Of a stretch of DNA of 64,000 bases, positions 8,853 through 16,150 are shown piece by piece (within the stretch, counting starts at the first letter, position 1; each line of letters begins with the position of its first letter). The notes below the pieces were generated by a model. It saw only the letters and a program-made list of their open reading frames with translations. It did not search any database and was not told the DNA's origin. Made by a program: the position numbers and the translations under genes. Source of the DNA: an uncultured Lachnospiraceae bacterium (GTDB lineage: Bacteria; Bacillota; Clostridia; Lachnospirales; Lachnospiraceae); assembly GCA_958428365.1 (NCBI GenBank), contig CAUAFT010000008.1:62001-126000 (forward strand). Reading direction: 5' to 3'.

Positions 8853-9545
8853 TTAATTCTTTCTTTGGGATGAGGCAGAAATCTTTCTGATTCCCCTGGC
8901 AGTATAGAAGCTGACAAAAATCCAAAAGCCCATCATGGCAATATACTCGATGAACACGTACAAAGCGTTTTGTTCAAAATCAAAGAACACAAACTGATTT
9001 TTCAGGAACATATAAGAAACAATGTCCTTTTGTATGAAGCAAACCAGCCCATATCCGGCGATCACAATAGCTGCCAGCCGCAATCCCCATATGGATGCAT
9101 TCGGCAATTTCCTGCCTTTCAAAAGCCTGCCAAACATTCCCACGATCATTCCCCAGTGCATTCCCAAATGAATGCTCATCAGCACAAATCCCCAATAGGC
9201 GGCCGCCATATGCATACTTCTTGCAGTCGCCATTGGACCGTCTATGGGAAGCGCCGCAAACACATGGCGGGACATAACAATTCCGCTGTATCCAAGACAG
9301 ATGATGGAAATGAGTATGCTGAAATTAACAACTGTCTGCATGATGCGCAGTAGCCTGTATTTCCCTTTGAACAGACTTCCATACCACCGGATGTTGAGAA
9401 TGTGATGTACGATAAACAGGATCAGCATCCCGGCACCAAACCACTCATGAAGCACCTCCCCGGTGATTTGATATGCCATCAGACAAAGTAACAGCACTGT
9501 CATCAGGAAATCAATTCCCATCTTTATTTTCATTTTCGGTTTCAT
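8853..9545 (-). CDS. DUF4405-type membrane protein, possible b-type cytochrome
   Basis: This 230-residue protein has about six hydrophobic segments. Histidines fall in membrane helices in the pattern seen in cytochrome-b561-like and DUF4405 proteins: LHEWFG, FIVHHILN, SMHMAAAYW and SIHLGMHWG. Such pairs could ligate one or two hemes, but there is no direct proof of heme binding here. It begins 20 bp after the stop codon of a flavodoxin lipoprotein and is followed by a MATE exporter, so an electron route across the membrane toward the surface flavodoxin is a reasonable hypothesis. Confidence 0.8.
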   Translation of the reverse strand: MKPKMKIKMGIDFLMTVLLLCLMAYQITGEVLHEWFGAGMLILFIVHHILNIRWYGSLFKGKYRLLRIMQTVVNFSILISIICLGYSGIVMSRHVFAALPIDGPMATARSMHMAAAYWGFVLMSIHLGMHWGMIVGMFGRLLKGRKLPNASIWGLRLAAIVIAGYGLVCFIQKDIVSYMFLKNQFVFFDFEQNALYVFIEYIAMMGFWIFVSFYTARGIRKISASSQRKN

Positions 9546-9565
9546 GAGTTATTTGTCCTTTCAAA

Positions 9566-10315
9566 TCATTTAGACAAGCCGAGTTCAGCCACCCATTCAT
9601 TCACTCTGCTTTCCGCATCGGTTACACTGGAACCGCCAATATGAAGCCCGTCAAGAACAGTTGCGTCCGGCTCCATATCCTTAATTTCATCAATCGCATC
9701 CGAGAATGCGCTGCCTCCGGAAGTGCAAAACGGGATCACGGTTTTTCCACTAAGATCGTACTCATCAAAAAAGCTGTACATGACCATAGGCATACCATAC
9801 CACCAGTTCGGGAACCCCACAAAAATGGTATCGTACTGATCCAGGTTCTCAATATGTGTGGACAGTTCCGGACGGATACCATTATTCTTTTCGTTTTCGC
9901 CAACATCGATGGTCTCATCATAGCTGTCGGGATAAGGTTCTACAGTCCGAATAGAGAACAGCTCTCCGCCTGTTGCTTCTGCGATCATGTGAGCCATCAC
10001 ACCGGTATTTCCTGTGACTTCGTCATTAAAGATTTGAATACTGGCTGTTGCAGAGGCGTCCACATCATCGGAAAGTTCCGCATTTTCACCGTAGGTAAAG
10101 TAAGCGATCAGGATATTGCCGCCTTCCACTTCTTCCTGCGTCACTTCGCTTTCCGATTCGGATTCTGTTGTACTGCTTTTCGGTACAGATGTTTCCTCTG
10201 ATACGCTGCTCTCCGCATCAGGTGAACTTGTTTCAGCCAGTTTACTGTTTCCGGCGCAGGCCACAAGGAATAGGCCCATCAAAAAAGTAAGTATAAGAGC
10301 TGCAAATTTTTTCAT
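9566..10315 (-). CDS. Flavodoxin-domain lipoprotein
   Basis: The 249-residue protein starts with a lipoprotein signal peptide (MKKFAALILTFLMGLFLVACAG, here with lipobox LVAC), followed by a Ser/Thr/Glu-rich linker to about residue 65. A flavodoxin domain follows, with ILIAYFTYGENAE, VGFPNWWYGMPMVMYSFFDEY and PFCTSGGSAF. The flavin domain is predicted to be anchored outside the membrane, which is unusual because flavodoxins are normally cytoplasmic. It lies directly upstream of the DUF4405 membrane protein and resembles the soluble flavodoxin in the same cluster. Confidence 0.9.
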   Translation of the reverse strand: MKKFAALILTFLMGLFLVACAGNSKLAETSSPDAESSVSEETSVPKSSTTESESESEVTQEEVEGGNILIAYFTYGENAELSDDVDASATASIQIFNDEVTGNTGVMAHMIAEATGGELFSIRTVEPYPDSYDETIDVGENEKNNGIRPELSTHIENLDQYDTIFVGFPNWWYGMPMVMYSFFDEYDLSGKTVIPFCTSGGSAFSDAIDEIKDMEPDATVLDGLHIGGSSVTDAESRVNEWVAELGLSK

Positions 10316-10550
10316 TGTTTTTCCTCCAATTTTTTATGGCTACAAGCCGAGCAAACAAAGAATACAGGCACGGAGCGGGGAGCTCGTTCAACGAACAGTG
10401 TATGTATTTCTTCGACTATGCGGCGACATCCGCAAAGTGAGAAAAACCGCAGATTTTTCGAACCTGCCCGACAGATTCCCGCAACGATTCTCTATTCTGC
10501 CAGCGAGAAGATAATTTCCTTCCGGCGACTCTGCCACATGACTTTCACTC
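10316..10550. other. 235-bp spacer inside the redox cluster
   Basis: No supported gene. A minus-strand ORF of 15-18 codons beginning near 10550 has no good ribosome binding site. The spacer is unusually long compared with the 14-28 bp gaps elsewhere in the cluster, so a separate promoter for the flavodoxin lipoprotein and downstream genes could lie here. No clear -35/-10 pair was identified. Confidence 0.4.
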
Positions 10551-10874
10551 CTATGCCTTATCATAAATTTCTTTTGCCATTCTGAATGCCGCCCACGCCT
10601 TCGGCCATCCGGCATAAAAGGCCGCATGCGTCAGGATTTCAGCCATTTCCTCTGCCGTTACTCCGTGGTTTTTTGCATTTAAAATATGAAATTTAAGTGA
10701 GCTGTCCAACACACCGCTTGCCATCAGGGCAGTTACCGTAACAATGCTTCTGTCTCTGGCAGACAGCTTATCCTCCCGCGACCAAACCTCGCCAAACAGG
10801 ACATCATCATTTAACTCTGCAAATTTAGGGGCAAATACGCCCAACTCATCATGACCGGCAGTAACCTTTGCCAT
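10551..10874 (-). CDS. Carboxymuconolactone decarboxylase family protein
   Basis: Start set at MAKVTAGHDEL, which has GGAGG upstream; the longer frame overlaps the cupin gene. The 107-residue helical protein has the CMD core (SARDRSIVTVTALMASG-like helix, then KFHILNAKNHGVTAEEMAE). The CxxC pair of AhpD-type peroxidase reductases is absent, so it resembles the gamma-CMD subgroup often found with cupins and alcohol dehydrogenases. The reaction is not known for this context. Confidence 0.88.
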   Translation of the reverse strand: MAKVTAGHDELGVFAPKFAELNDDVLFGEVWSREDKLSARDRSIVTVTALMASGVLDSSLKFHILNAKNHGVTAEEMAEILTHAAFYAGWPKAWAAFRMAKEIYDKA

Positions 10875-10888
10875 CCAAAACACCTCCT

Positions 10889-11302
10889 TTACTTCAACTT
10901 TCCGTATTCTTTCTCTGAGACTGGTTCCAACCACTCATTAGAAGTATTCTCACCCGGAACCTCTATGGCTATATGTGCAAACCAACTATCTTTTGCCGCT
11001 CCATGCCAATGCTTTACACCCACCGGAATTGCAACCACATCTCCTGCATGAAGCTCCTGCGCGTCCTTGCCCCACTCCTGATACCAGCCGCGTCCACCGG
11101 TAACCAGCAGGATCTGTCCGCCTCCCTTATCACCGTGATGGATGTGCCAGTTGTTCCGGCAGGCAGGCTCGAAGGTCACGTTTGCAACGCCTACGCCGCC
11201 AAGTTGAGTCAACATTGCCAGATAAGACTGACCCGTAAAATATTCACCAAAGGGATTCGGTTCACCTTTTTCAAAAATAGTTCCATGCTCTAATTCGTTC
11301 AT
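10889..11302 (-). CDS. Cupin domain protein
   Basis: Start set at MNELEHGTIF, following an AAAGGTGG site. The 137-residue single cupin barrel keeps metal-binding residues: HIHHGDKGGG (first motif) and GVKHWHGA (second motif). Cupins in such clusters are usually small metalloenzymes or ligand-binding proteins. It lies 14 bp upstream of the CMD-family gene and 20 bp downstream of the iron alcohol dehydrogenase, so the three are almost certainly cotranscribed. Confidence 0.9.
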   Translation of the reverse strand: MNELEHGTIFEKGEPNPFGEYFTGQSYLAMLTQLGGVGVANVTFEPACRNNWHIHHGDKGGGQILLVTGGRGWYQEWGKDAQELHAGDVVAIPVGVKHWHGAAKDSWFAHIAIEVPGENTSNEWLEPVSEKEYGKLK

Positions 11303-11322
11303 AATGAAAAACCACCTTTCTT

Positions 11323-12495
11323 TTATCTGTAAGACTTCTGATAAATTGCCACACATTCCTCATGGGATAGCTCTTTCGGATCAGCAGTAAACAAACCGCC
11401 CATTGTTTCACGGGCATTTTCTGCCAGCCTGTCAAACTCATCCTCCCGCATACCAAAATCGGACATTTTCAAGTCATATACACCGCAGTCCTTTTGAAGC
11501 TGCACCAACACATCCACAAAATCCTGCGCACAGTCTGCATCCTCTTTTCCCAGCGCCTTTGCCATCATAATGAATCGTTCATCGCAGGCGTGGCAGTCCA
11601 CAAAATGCTGATAGTACGCGGCGGAAATCATAATCAGCCCCGCCCCATGAGGCAACTCCTGATGGTAGGCGCTCATGGCGTGTTCCATGGAGTGTTCGCT
11701 GGTGCAGCAGCTCACGGTCATCACCTGCCCGGACAGGTTATTTGCAAAAGCCATGCCCTCACGGGCTTCCAAGTCGCTGCCATCCCGGACAGCCCGGACA
11801 AGATACCTGCCGATGTTTTCAATCGCCGTCAATGCCAGCATATCACCCATGCGGTTATGCGCTTTGGAAATAAAGCATTCTGTACTGTGGAACAGTGCGT
11901 CGAAGCCCTGATACGCCGTGAATTTCGGCGGAACCGAAACCATCAGTTCCGGGTCAATTACAGACAATGTGGGGAACAGGCAGTCATAGCCGCCAAAGCC
12001 AATTTTCTCGTTGGTTTCATCATTGGTGATAACCCCCCACTGATCTGCTTCGGAGCCAGTTCCTGCCGTTGTAGTAATACAGATAAGCGGCAATGCTATT
12101 TCTGTGAGGGTTTTCCCACCGCCGGTGCCGCCGTTCATATAATCCCAAATGTCTCCGTCATTGGTTGCCATCGCAGCCATTGCCTTAGAAGCGTCCATCA
12201 CACTGCCACCGCCTAAAGCAACAATGAAATCACAGCCATTTTCTTTTGCGCAAGCCGCGCCATCCATAACGGTAGAGCGAAGGGGATTCGCCTGCACACG
12301 ATCAAACACTTCCGTCTCTACGCCCGCCTGCGTCAGCTCCTTCAACACCCGGCTAAGCGTTCCCGTTTCCTTCATAGACTTGCCATTGGAGATCACGACC
12401 ATCGCTTTTTTTCCCGGCATTGGCTGGGTATGCAGCTCATTTAATTTTCCGGCACCAAATAAGGTGCGGGTTGGAACGTAAAATTGATAACTCAT
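11323..12495 (-). CDS. Iron-containing alcohol dehydrogenase
   Basis: At 390 residues this has the group III alcohol dehydrogenase length. It has the nucleotide-binding GGGSVMDASKAMA motif and TTTAGTGSEAD. Metal-ligand histidines appear in the FHSTECF and SEHSMEHAMSAYHQELPHGAG segments, in the BdhA/YqhD-like butanol dehydrogenase style. It reduces aldehydes with NAD(P)H, or the reverse. GGAGG precedes the ATG. It is the first enzyme gene after the LysR regulator and a likely regulatory target. Confidence 0.94.
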   Translation of the reverse strand: MSYQFYVPTRTLFGAGKLNELHTQPMPGKKAMVVISNGKSMKETGTLSRVLKELTQAGVETEVFDRVQANPLRSTVMDGAACAKENGCDFIVALGGGSVMDASKAMAAMATNDGDIWDYMNGGTGGGKTLTEIALPLICITTTAGTGSEADQWGVITNDETNEKIGFGGYDCLFPTLSVIDPELMVSVPPKFTAYQGFDALFHSTECFISKAHNRMGDMLALTAIENIGRYLVRAVRDGSDLEAREGMAFANNLSGQVMTVSCCTSEHSMEHAMSAYHQELPHGAGLIMISAAYYQHFVDCHACDERFIMMAKALGKEDADCAQDFVDVLVQLQKDCGVYDLKMSDFGMREDEFDRLAENARETMGGLFTADPKELSHEECVAIYQKSYR

Positions 12496-12527
12496 AATAA
12501 AATCCTCCTGTTAATCTTTTTTAATTT

Positions 12528-12581
12528 CGCGAACAACGAGTCAAGTGCGGGTGCTTGTACGCGCATTTGACGACTGTCGCG
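12528..12581. repeat. Imperfect long inverted repeat upstream of the alcohol dehydrogenase
   Basis: Two ~22-bp arms (CGCGAACAACGAGTCAA... and ...TTGACGACTGTCGCG) pair with a few mismatches around the loop GGTGCTTGTA. The arms contain a GAGTCAA / TTGACGA core. It lies in the 5' leader region of the dehydrogenase operon and has no T tail, so it is more like a leader hairpin or operator than a terminator. Confidence 0.45.
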
Positions 12582-12585
12582 GGAG

Positions 12586-12762
12586 TCAGGTATCTTTGTG
12601 ATGCCTGACCTCATGGATCATATAATCCAACTGGTCTAATAACTGCTGCTTGGAATGTATTTCATCCAATAATTGCGACCTGTTTTTTCTTAAGATCCGT
12701 ATCTGCTCTTCCTCTGTTTTTCCATGCTCTTTTACCAGCTTGGTTATTTCCTCTAATGTCAT
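12586..12762 (-). CDS. 58-residue coiled-coil protein resembling a MerR effector tail
   Basis: An ATG preceded by AAGGAGG opens a 58-residue ORF: MTLEEITKLVKEHGKTEEEQ..., ending in EVRHHKDT. The sequence looks like the dimerisation helix and tail of MerR-family regulators ('...LEEI' recognition-end helix followed by a QLLDQLDYMIHEV helix). The DNA-binding winged helix that should come first is not found in any upstream frame. It may be a truncated regulator remnant or an independent small protein. It lies between the LysR gene and the alcohol dehydrogenase. Confidence 0.45.
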   Translation of the reverse strand: MTLEEITKLVKEHGKTEEEQIRILRKNRSQLLDEIHSKQQLLDQLDYMIHEVRHHKDT

Positions 12763-12900
12763 CTCCGGCCTCCTTGTATGATAGGAAGTGCACTCCAAAA
12801 CTTTCTATTTTCATAAGCTGGAAACATATTTCGCCAGCTATCGCGGCGCTCCTCGAATGCTTATGCCAACATAGCATTCTCATTGCTGCCCGCATAAAAA

Positions 12901-12945
12901 ATGTAGGTGCTGAGGAAAGTGGCTACACTTTTTCTACACCTACAT
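12901..12945. repeat. 9-bp inverted repeat, ATGTAGGTG / CACCTACAT
   Basis: Perfect arms at 12901-12909 and 12937-12945 enclose 27 bp, and the loop itself contains a GTGGCTACAC / TTTCTACAC echo. It lies just downstream of the LysR gene. Possible operator or remnant of a small mobile repeat; no T tail adjoins the minus-strand arm. Confidence 0.45.
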
Positions 12946-12989
12946 TATAGTTCGGGCTTTAAGTTATATCAAATACTTAGTTTTAATGG

Positions 12990-13874
12990 TCAGGTTATGC
13001 CTAAAAAGCATTTCATGTGTTCAATGAATTTCGTCGTTGCTAAACTAAACGGCTGTTGTTTTTTCCACGCCAATACACTATTCGCCATCAGTTTCGGGCG
13101 CAGAGGTCGACTGGCGATTTTCTCCTTATCCCAAAAGGGTATGGAACCTTCAATCACAATGGAATACGCCAAGCCTCTCTGAACCATAAGGGCGCTGTTC
13201 GTGGCTAAATTGCTGGTAAAGAGAACCTGTTTTTCCTGAAAGGAATCTCCGAGCCAGTTGGATAATTCATTCTGCACATTTGTCCGTCTCGGAAGAATGA
13301 GCGGTCTATTCTCCAAGTCTTTTGCGCTCACGGTTTCTTTTCCCGCAAGCGGATCATCCGGGCGCATTAAGACGACCCACCGTTCTTTTCCCTCTAAGCG
13401 AATGAACTCAAACTTTTCTATGTCGATGGGCTCCAGCAATACGCCAATGTCAATCAGTCCCTTTTCCATCTGCTCTTTCACCAGATCGGCATTTCCTGTA
13501 AAAATGTCGAAGGTGACAAGCGGGTACTTCTCACGAAAACCTTCAATGATTTCCGGCAGAACCTGCATAGCCGCTAATTCTCCGCCGCCAATGACGATTC
13601 TGCCTTCCACAAGTTCGTCCTGCCAGGTCAATTCTCTTTCTGTTCGGTCAACCAAAGACAATATTTCTTCTGCACGCCGCCGCAGCAATATCCCTTCGTT
13701 TGTTAACGTGATCTTTTTCGCGCCTCTGTGAAATAACTTGACGCCAACTTCATCTTCTAATTGCGATAGCTGACGGCTAAGTGTCGGCTGTGTGATATGT
13801 AAGACTTCCGCTGCACGATTGATTCCTTCCTCCCGGACAACAGCAAGAAAATAGCGAAGCACCCGTATTTCCAT
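12990..13874 (-). CDS. LysR family transcriptional regulator
   Basis: The 294-residue protein has the N-terminal LysR winged helix (MEIRVLRYFLAVVREEGINR..., then THxLSRQLSQLEDEVG-like TQPTLSRQLSQLE). The substrate-binding domain spans about residues 90-294 (ELAAMQVLPEIIEGFREKYP). It lies upstream of, and in the same orientation as, the alcohol dehydrogenase-cupin-CMD-flavodoxin cluster, so it probably controls that cluster in response to a redox-active or aldehyde metabolite. A 15-bp palindrome 5' of its promoter is a candidate autoregulatory site. Confidence 0.93.
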   Translation of the reverse strand: MEIRVLRYFLAVVREEGINRAAEVLHITQPTLSRQLSQLEDEVGVKLFHRGAKKITLTNEGILLRRRAEEILSLVDRTERELTWQDELVEGRIVIGGGELAAMQVLPEIIEGFREKYPLVTFDIFTGNADLVKEQMEKGLIDIGVLLEPIDIEKFEFIRLEGKERWVVLMRPDDPLAGKETVSAKDLENRPLILPRRTNVQNELSNWLGDSFQEKQVLFTSNLATNSALMVQRGLAYSIVIEGSIPFWDKEKIASRPLRPKLMANSVLAWKKQQPFSLATTKFIEHMKCFLGIT

Positions 13875-13903
13875 TGCAATACCTCCTGTAACTCGTTTAT
13901 CTA

Positions 13904-13932
13904 ATTATAGGTTGGATATGCTAAAAAAGCAA
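13904..13932 (-). promoter_or_regulatory. Promoter of the LysR gene
   Basis: On the minus strand TTGCTT (13932-13927), 17 bp, TATAAT (13909-13904), followed by an AGGAGG site before the ATG. Confidence 0.6.
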
Positions 13933-13960
13933 TATTGAGGCGCTTTTTGCTATTTAAAGC

Positions 13961-13975
13961 ATATTGCAGCAATAT
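13961..13975. promoter_or_regulatory. Candidate LysR operator (palindrome with T-N11-A)
   Basis: ATATTGCAGCAATAT is a perfect 15-bp palindrome around a central base. It contains the T-N11-A spacing typical of LysR-type sites and lies about 30 bp upstream of the LysR -35 element. Confidence 0.5.
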
Positions 13976-14047
13976 ATTTTAGACTTCAAAATACAACCGC
14001 CTTAAAGATTCGGGTAACAACACAGAAAATCATTCTCTGCTTTCTGC

Positions 14048-14244
14048 CTATTGATGTTCAAGCACATATCGCAGCCATTCATTCGGTGTAAGGATTTCTT
14101 CCCCACAAAGTATCTGCTCCATTGTGCCTTTTTTCAAAACAGGATTATTCCATCCTTTTTCAATTCGATCTGAGATGATTGCCGCATTTTTTCCACTGCA
14201 ATGTTTCTTTCACGAGCCTGTCGTTTAGATAAGTGTTCTCTCAT
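14048..14244 (-). pseudogene. Frameshifted small gene of unknown family
   Basis: An ATG frame starts MREHLSKRQARERNIAVEK and then stops shortly after an A6 run (14187-14192). Shifting by one base in that run restores a good frame that continues NAAIISDRIEKGWNNP... to ...NEWLRYVLEHQ and a stop, for about 65 residues in total. The joined product looks like one helical polypeptide broken by a homopolymer indel. I do not recognise the family. No clear ribosome binding site is present. Confidence 0.45.
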
Positions 14245-14389
14245 AGTCAAAATCTACTGCTGAATATCTTTCCCATCTATCACATTATAAATATATGTAT
14301 CCTTTTTCTGAGAACATCATATTTATTGATTGTGACTATTTTTCCGCTAATTTGGAAATTAGAATAGATACAGATGGATAGGTGATGAT

Positions 14390-14629
14390 ATGGATATGCC
14401 GGAACGTATAAGGAAGTCCATAGAGGAACATGGCTGAACAGATTACTGTCTGGCAAAAAAAGCAAACCTCTCTCACTCCACAGTTACAAATATATTCAAT
14501 AAGAGCAATGTACCTACGCTGCCGACCTTAAAAGCAGTATGTAAAGCTTTCGGTATAACTTTAGCGTTCTTCAAGAAACTTTCAAGTTTTTTGATTTTAC
14601 ACAAACTTTGGGATACTCCCCACAAATAG
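14390..14629 (+). pseudogene. XRE-type helix-turn-helix regulator with internal stop
   Basis: The frame reads MDMPERIRKSIEEHG, then TGA (14435-14437), then TDYCLAKKANLSHSTVTNIF, then NKSNVPTLPTLKAVCKAFGI. This is a Cro/CI-type HTH domain of the kind that normally has tryptophan (TGG) at the stop position (EHGWTDY...). A single G-to-A change explains the break. An AGGTG site precedes the ATG. The tail after GITLA also departs from the family. Read-through or a TGA-Trp code is not supported elsewhere in the window. Confidence 0.7.
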
Positions 14630-14695
14630 GACAATATATCCATTTTGTTTTCTCCATATTTACTTTTCACCAACCTATACGATTCATTTGAAAAT

Positions 14696-15367
14696 TTATT
14701 TCCTTGCTAAAATGCCAACCTGCATATAGGAACACCAAAAAATCTCTATACTCCTAAATCCACACTCTTTCAGAATCTTAATCTGTTCTTGTATTGTTAT
14801 TGGAAAATATTCCGTACCGTATCTGCTCAAATGTTCTTCACACTCTTTTATACTTTTTCCTTTGCTATATTGATATTTCTCCCATCGCTTCAGATATAGC
14901 TTTTTCGTTGTCTCATCACGAGGTGCGAAGTTTTCAAATGTAATATAAATTCCTTCTTTCTTAAGGGCATTATAACATTTTCTAACAGCAATCATTCTTT
15001 CTTCGTATGCCAAGTAATGATTCACTAAGATCGAAGTAATTACATCAAATTGCGAATCGTAATCTATTCCTTCCATCGGAAGTTTTAAAAACTCTACATA
15101 GGAAGAACTGATTTTTTGTCTTGCTACTTCTAGCATAGCAGATGAACGATCAGTACAAATCATCTTTTCCACATTGCATTGTTCCAATGCCACTTTTGCC
15201 ATTTTACCATTCCCACAGCCTATATCCAGCCAAGATACTGGCTTATTTAAAAATACAATGGAAACCACATCTGCTATTTGATTATAAACTTCATCATAAT
15301 ACGGTATGGTATTTAAAATATCTCTAGCATAGCTTTCTGCCGAAAAAGCTGCCTTACGATTACTCAC
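14696..15367 (-). CDS. Class I SAM-dependent methyltransferase
   Basis: Start is a GTG preceded by GGGAGGAT. The 223-residue protein has the SAM-binding WLDIGCGNGKMAK motif I, the acidic ICTDRSSAMLEVA motif II, and the DVITSILVNHYL region. It resembles small-molecule methyltransferases of unknown substrate. It follows the acetyltransferase-like gene by 18 bp on the same strand and probably shares its transcript. Base composition is AT-rich compared with the flanking housekeeping genes, suggesting transfer. Confidence 0.88.
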   Translation of the reverse strand: MSNRKAAFSAESYARDILNTIPYYDEVYNQIADVVSIVFLNKPVSWLDIGCGNGKMAKVALEQCNVEKMICTDRSSAMLEVARQKISSSYVEFLKLPMEGIDYDSQFDVITSILVNHYLAYEERMIAVRKCYNALKKEGIYITFENFAPRDETTKKLYLKRWEKYQYSKGKSIKECEEHLSRYGTEYFPITIQEQIKILKECGFRSIEIFWCSYMQVGILARK

Positions 15368-15385
15368 ACCTATCCTCCCAACACA

Positions 15386-15991
15386 TCACTCATAAGTATC
15401 TAAATAGTGCTGCAATTTCTCTGCTAATTTTCCAATATGTACACCATCTACAAAAGAATGATGTACTTGTACTGAAAATGGTAACAAGATTTTACCGTCC
15501 TTTTCGTAATATTTACCCCAATCAAATAATGGTGTTGCATTATTTTTTTTACCCGAATCCGTATGTGAAATATGAGTAAAACTTACCCACGGAAAAGCAG
15601 AAAACTGAAATACATCATTTCCTAATGGAGCAGTAAAATATTCTTTTTGCTCTTTTTCAGTCTGAGCTGCCACCGTCACATATTCTTCCAGCGTATCTTG
15701 CATTTCCACATTTACAACCTTGAATAACTCCGTTTCTTTATCCAGATAAGTAAATGCTGTGTTAATTCTTTCAAACTCAACAGGCTCACCGTCTACAAAT
15801 CGGTATCGGAACTCCTTAATCTCATTTGCACACTTTGAAACAGCAAATACAAAGGAAAACGTAAATGAATAACCCTTCAATCTGATTTGTGATAAAAAAT
15901 TCGTGATGTCAAGGTCAAAGCTCACACAATACTGTGGTTGTACACTATCTCGGAATACTTGATAGTGTAAATTTCGTTCCCATGTAGGCAA
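15386..15991 (-). CDS. Chloramphenicol acetyltransferase-like protein with damaged start
   Basis: The 201-codon frame has the CatA trimeric acetyltransferase fold signature: FPWVSFTHISHTDSG and the catalytic VHHSFVDGVHIGKL motif (HHxxxDG), with correct length and spacing. The natural-looking start is an ATG (16006-16004) eight bases after GGAGGT, but the next codon is TAG (16003-16001). The family N-terminus KIDLPTWERN begins right after that stop. Translation could restart at the in-frame TTG at 15991. The gene is therefore either silenced at codon 2 or weakly expressed. Divergence from known CatA makes true chloramphenicol resistance uncertain. Confidence 0.75.
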   Translation of the reverse strand: MPTWERNLHYQVFRDSVQPQYCVSFDLDITNFLSQIRLKGYSFTFSFVFAVSKCANEIKEFRYRFVDGEPVEFERINTAFTYLDKETELFKVVNVEMQDTLEEYVTVAAQTEKEQKEYFTAPLGNDVFQFSAFPWVSFTHISHTDSGKKNNATPLFDWGKYYEKDGKILLPFSVQVHHSFVDGVHIGKLAEKLQHYLDTYE

Positions 15992-16056
15992 ATCAATTTT
16001 CTACATTTCATCATACCTCCTAAAATCGTTATATCGAGAATGTTATTCTCACTTTG

Positions 16057-16085
16057 ATTATATTCTTTTATTTGTATGATGTCCA
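16057..16085 (-). promoter_or_regulatory. Promoter of the CatA-like gene
   Basis: On the minus strand TGGACA (16085-16080), 17 bp, TATAAT (16062-16057). The -35 box overlaps the first of two direct repeats. Confidence 0.55.
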
Positions 16086-16101
16086 TTAGTTATATGATGT
16101 C
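16075..16101. repeat. Direct repeat TATGATGTC x2 at the CatA-like promoter
   Basis: TATGATGTC occurs at 16075-16083 and 16093-16101, an 18-bp period, covering and preceding the -35 element of the acetyltransferase promoter. Candidate regulator binding half-sites; the GntR gene immediately upstream is an obvious candidate. Confidence 0.45.
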
Positions 16102-16108
16102 TATATTT

Positions 16109-16145
16109 AAAAAATATAGGTTCCTGTCTCATAAACAAGAACCTA
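16109..16145 (-). terminator. Terminator of the GntR gene
   Basis: TAGGTTC (16117-16123) and GAACCTA (16139-16145) form the stem on the minus strand after the GntR stop, followed by an AT-rich run that includes six T residues on the minus strand. Confidence 0.65.
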
Positions 16146-16150
16146 AAATA

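Noticed and set aside
8827..8925. 33-codon N-terminal extension of the MATE gene
   Set aside because: It overlaps the neighbouring DUF4405 gene and a strong GGAGG site precedes the shorter start.
11494..12216. 240-residue plus-strand ORF opposite the alcohol dehydrogenase
   Set aside because: It is antisense to a well-recognised enzyme gene and has no recognisable domain or ribosome binding site.
14435..14437. TGA read as tryptophan (alternative genetic code)
   Set aside because: TGA serves as a normal stop in other genes of the window (for example rpsQ-region and regulator genes), and only one decayed gene would need it.
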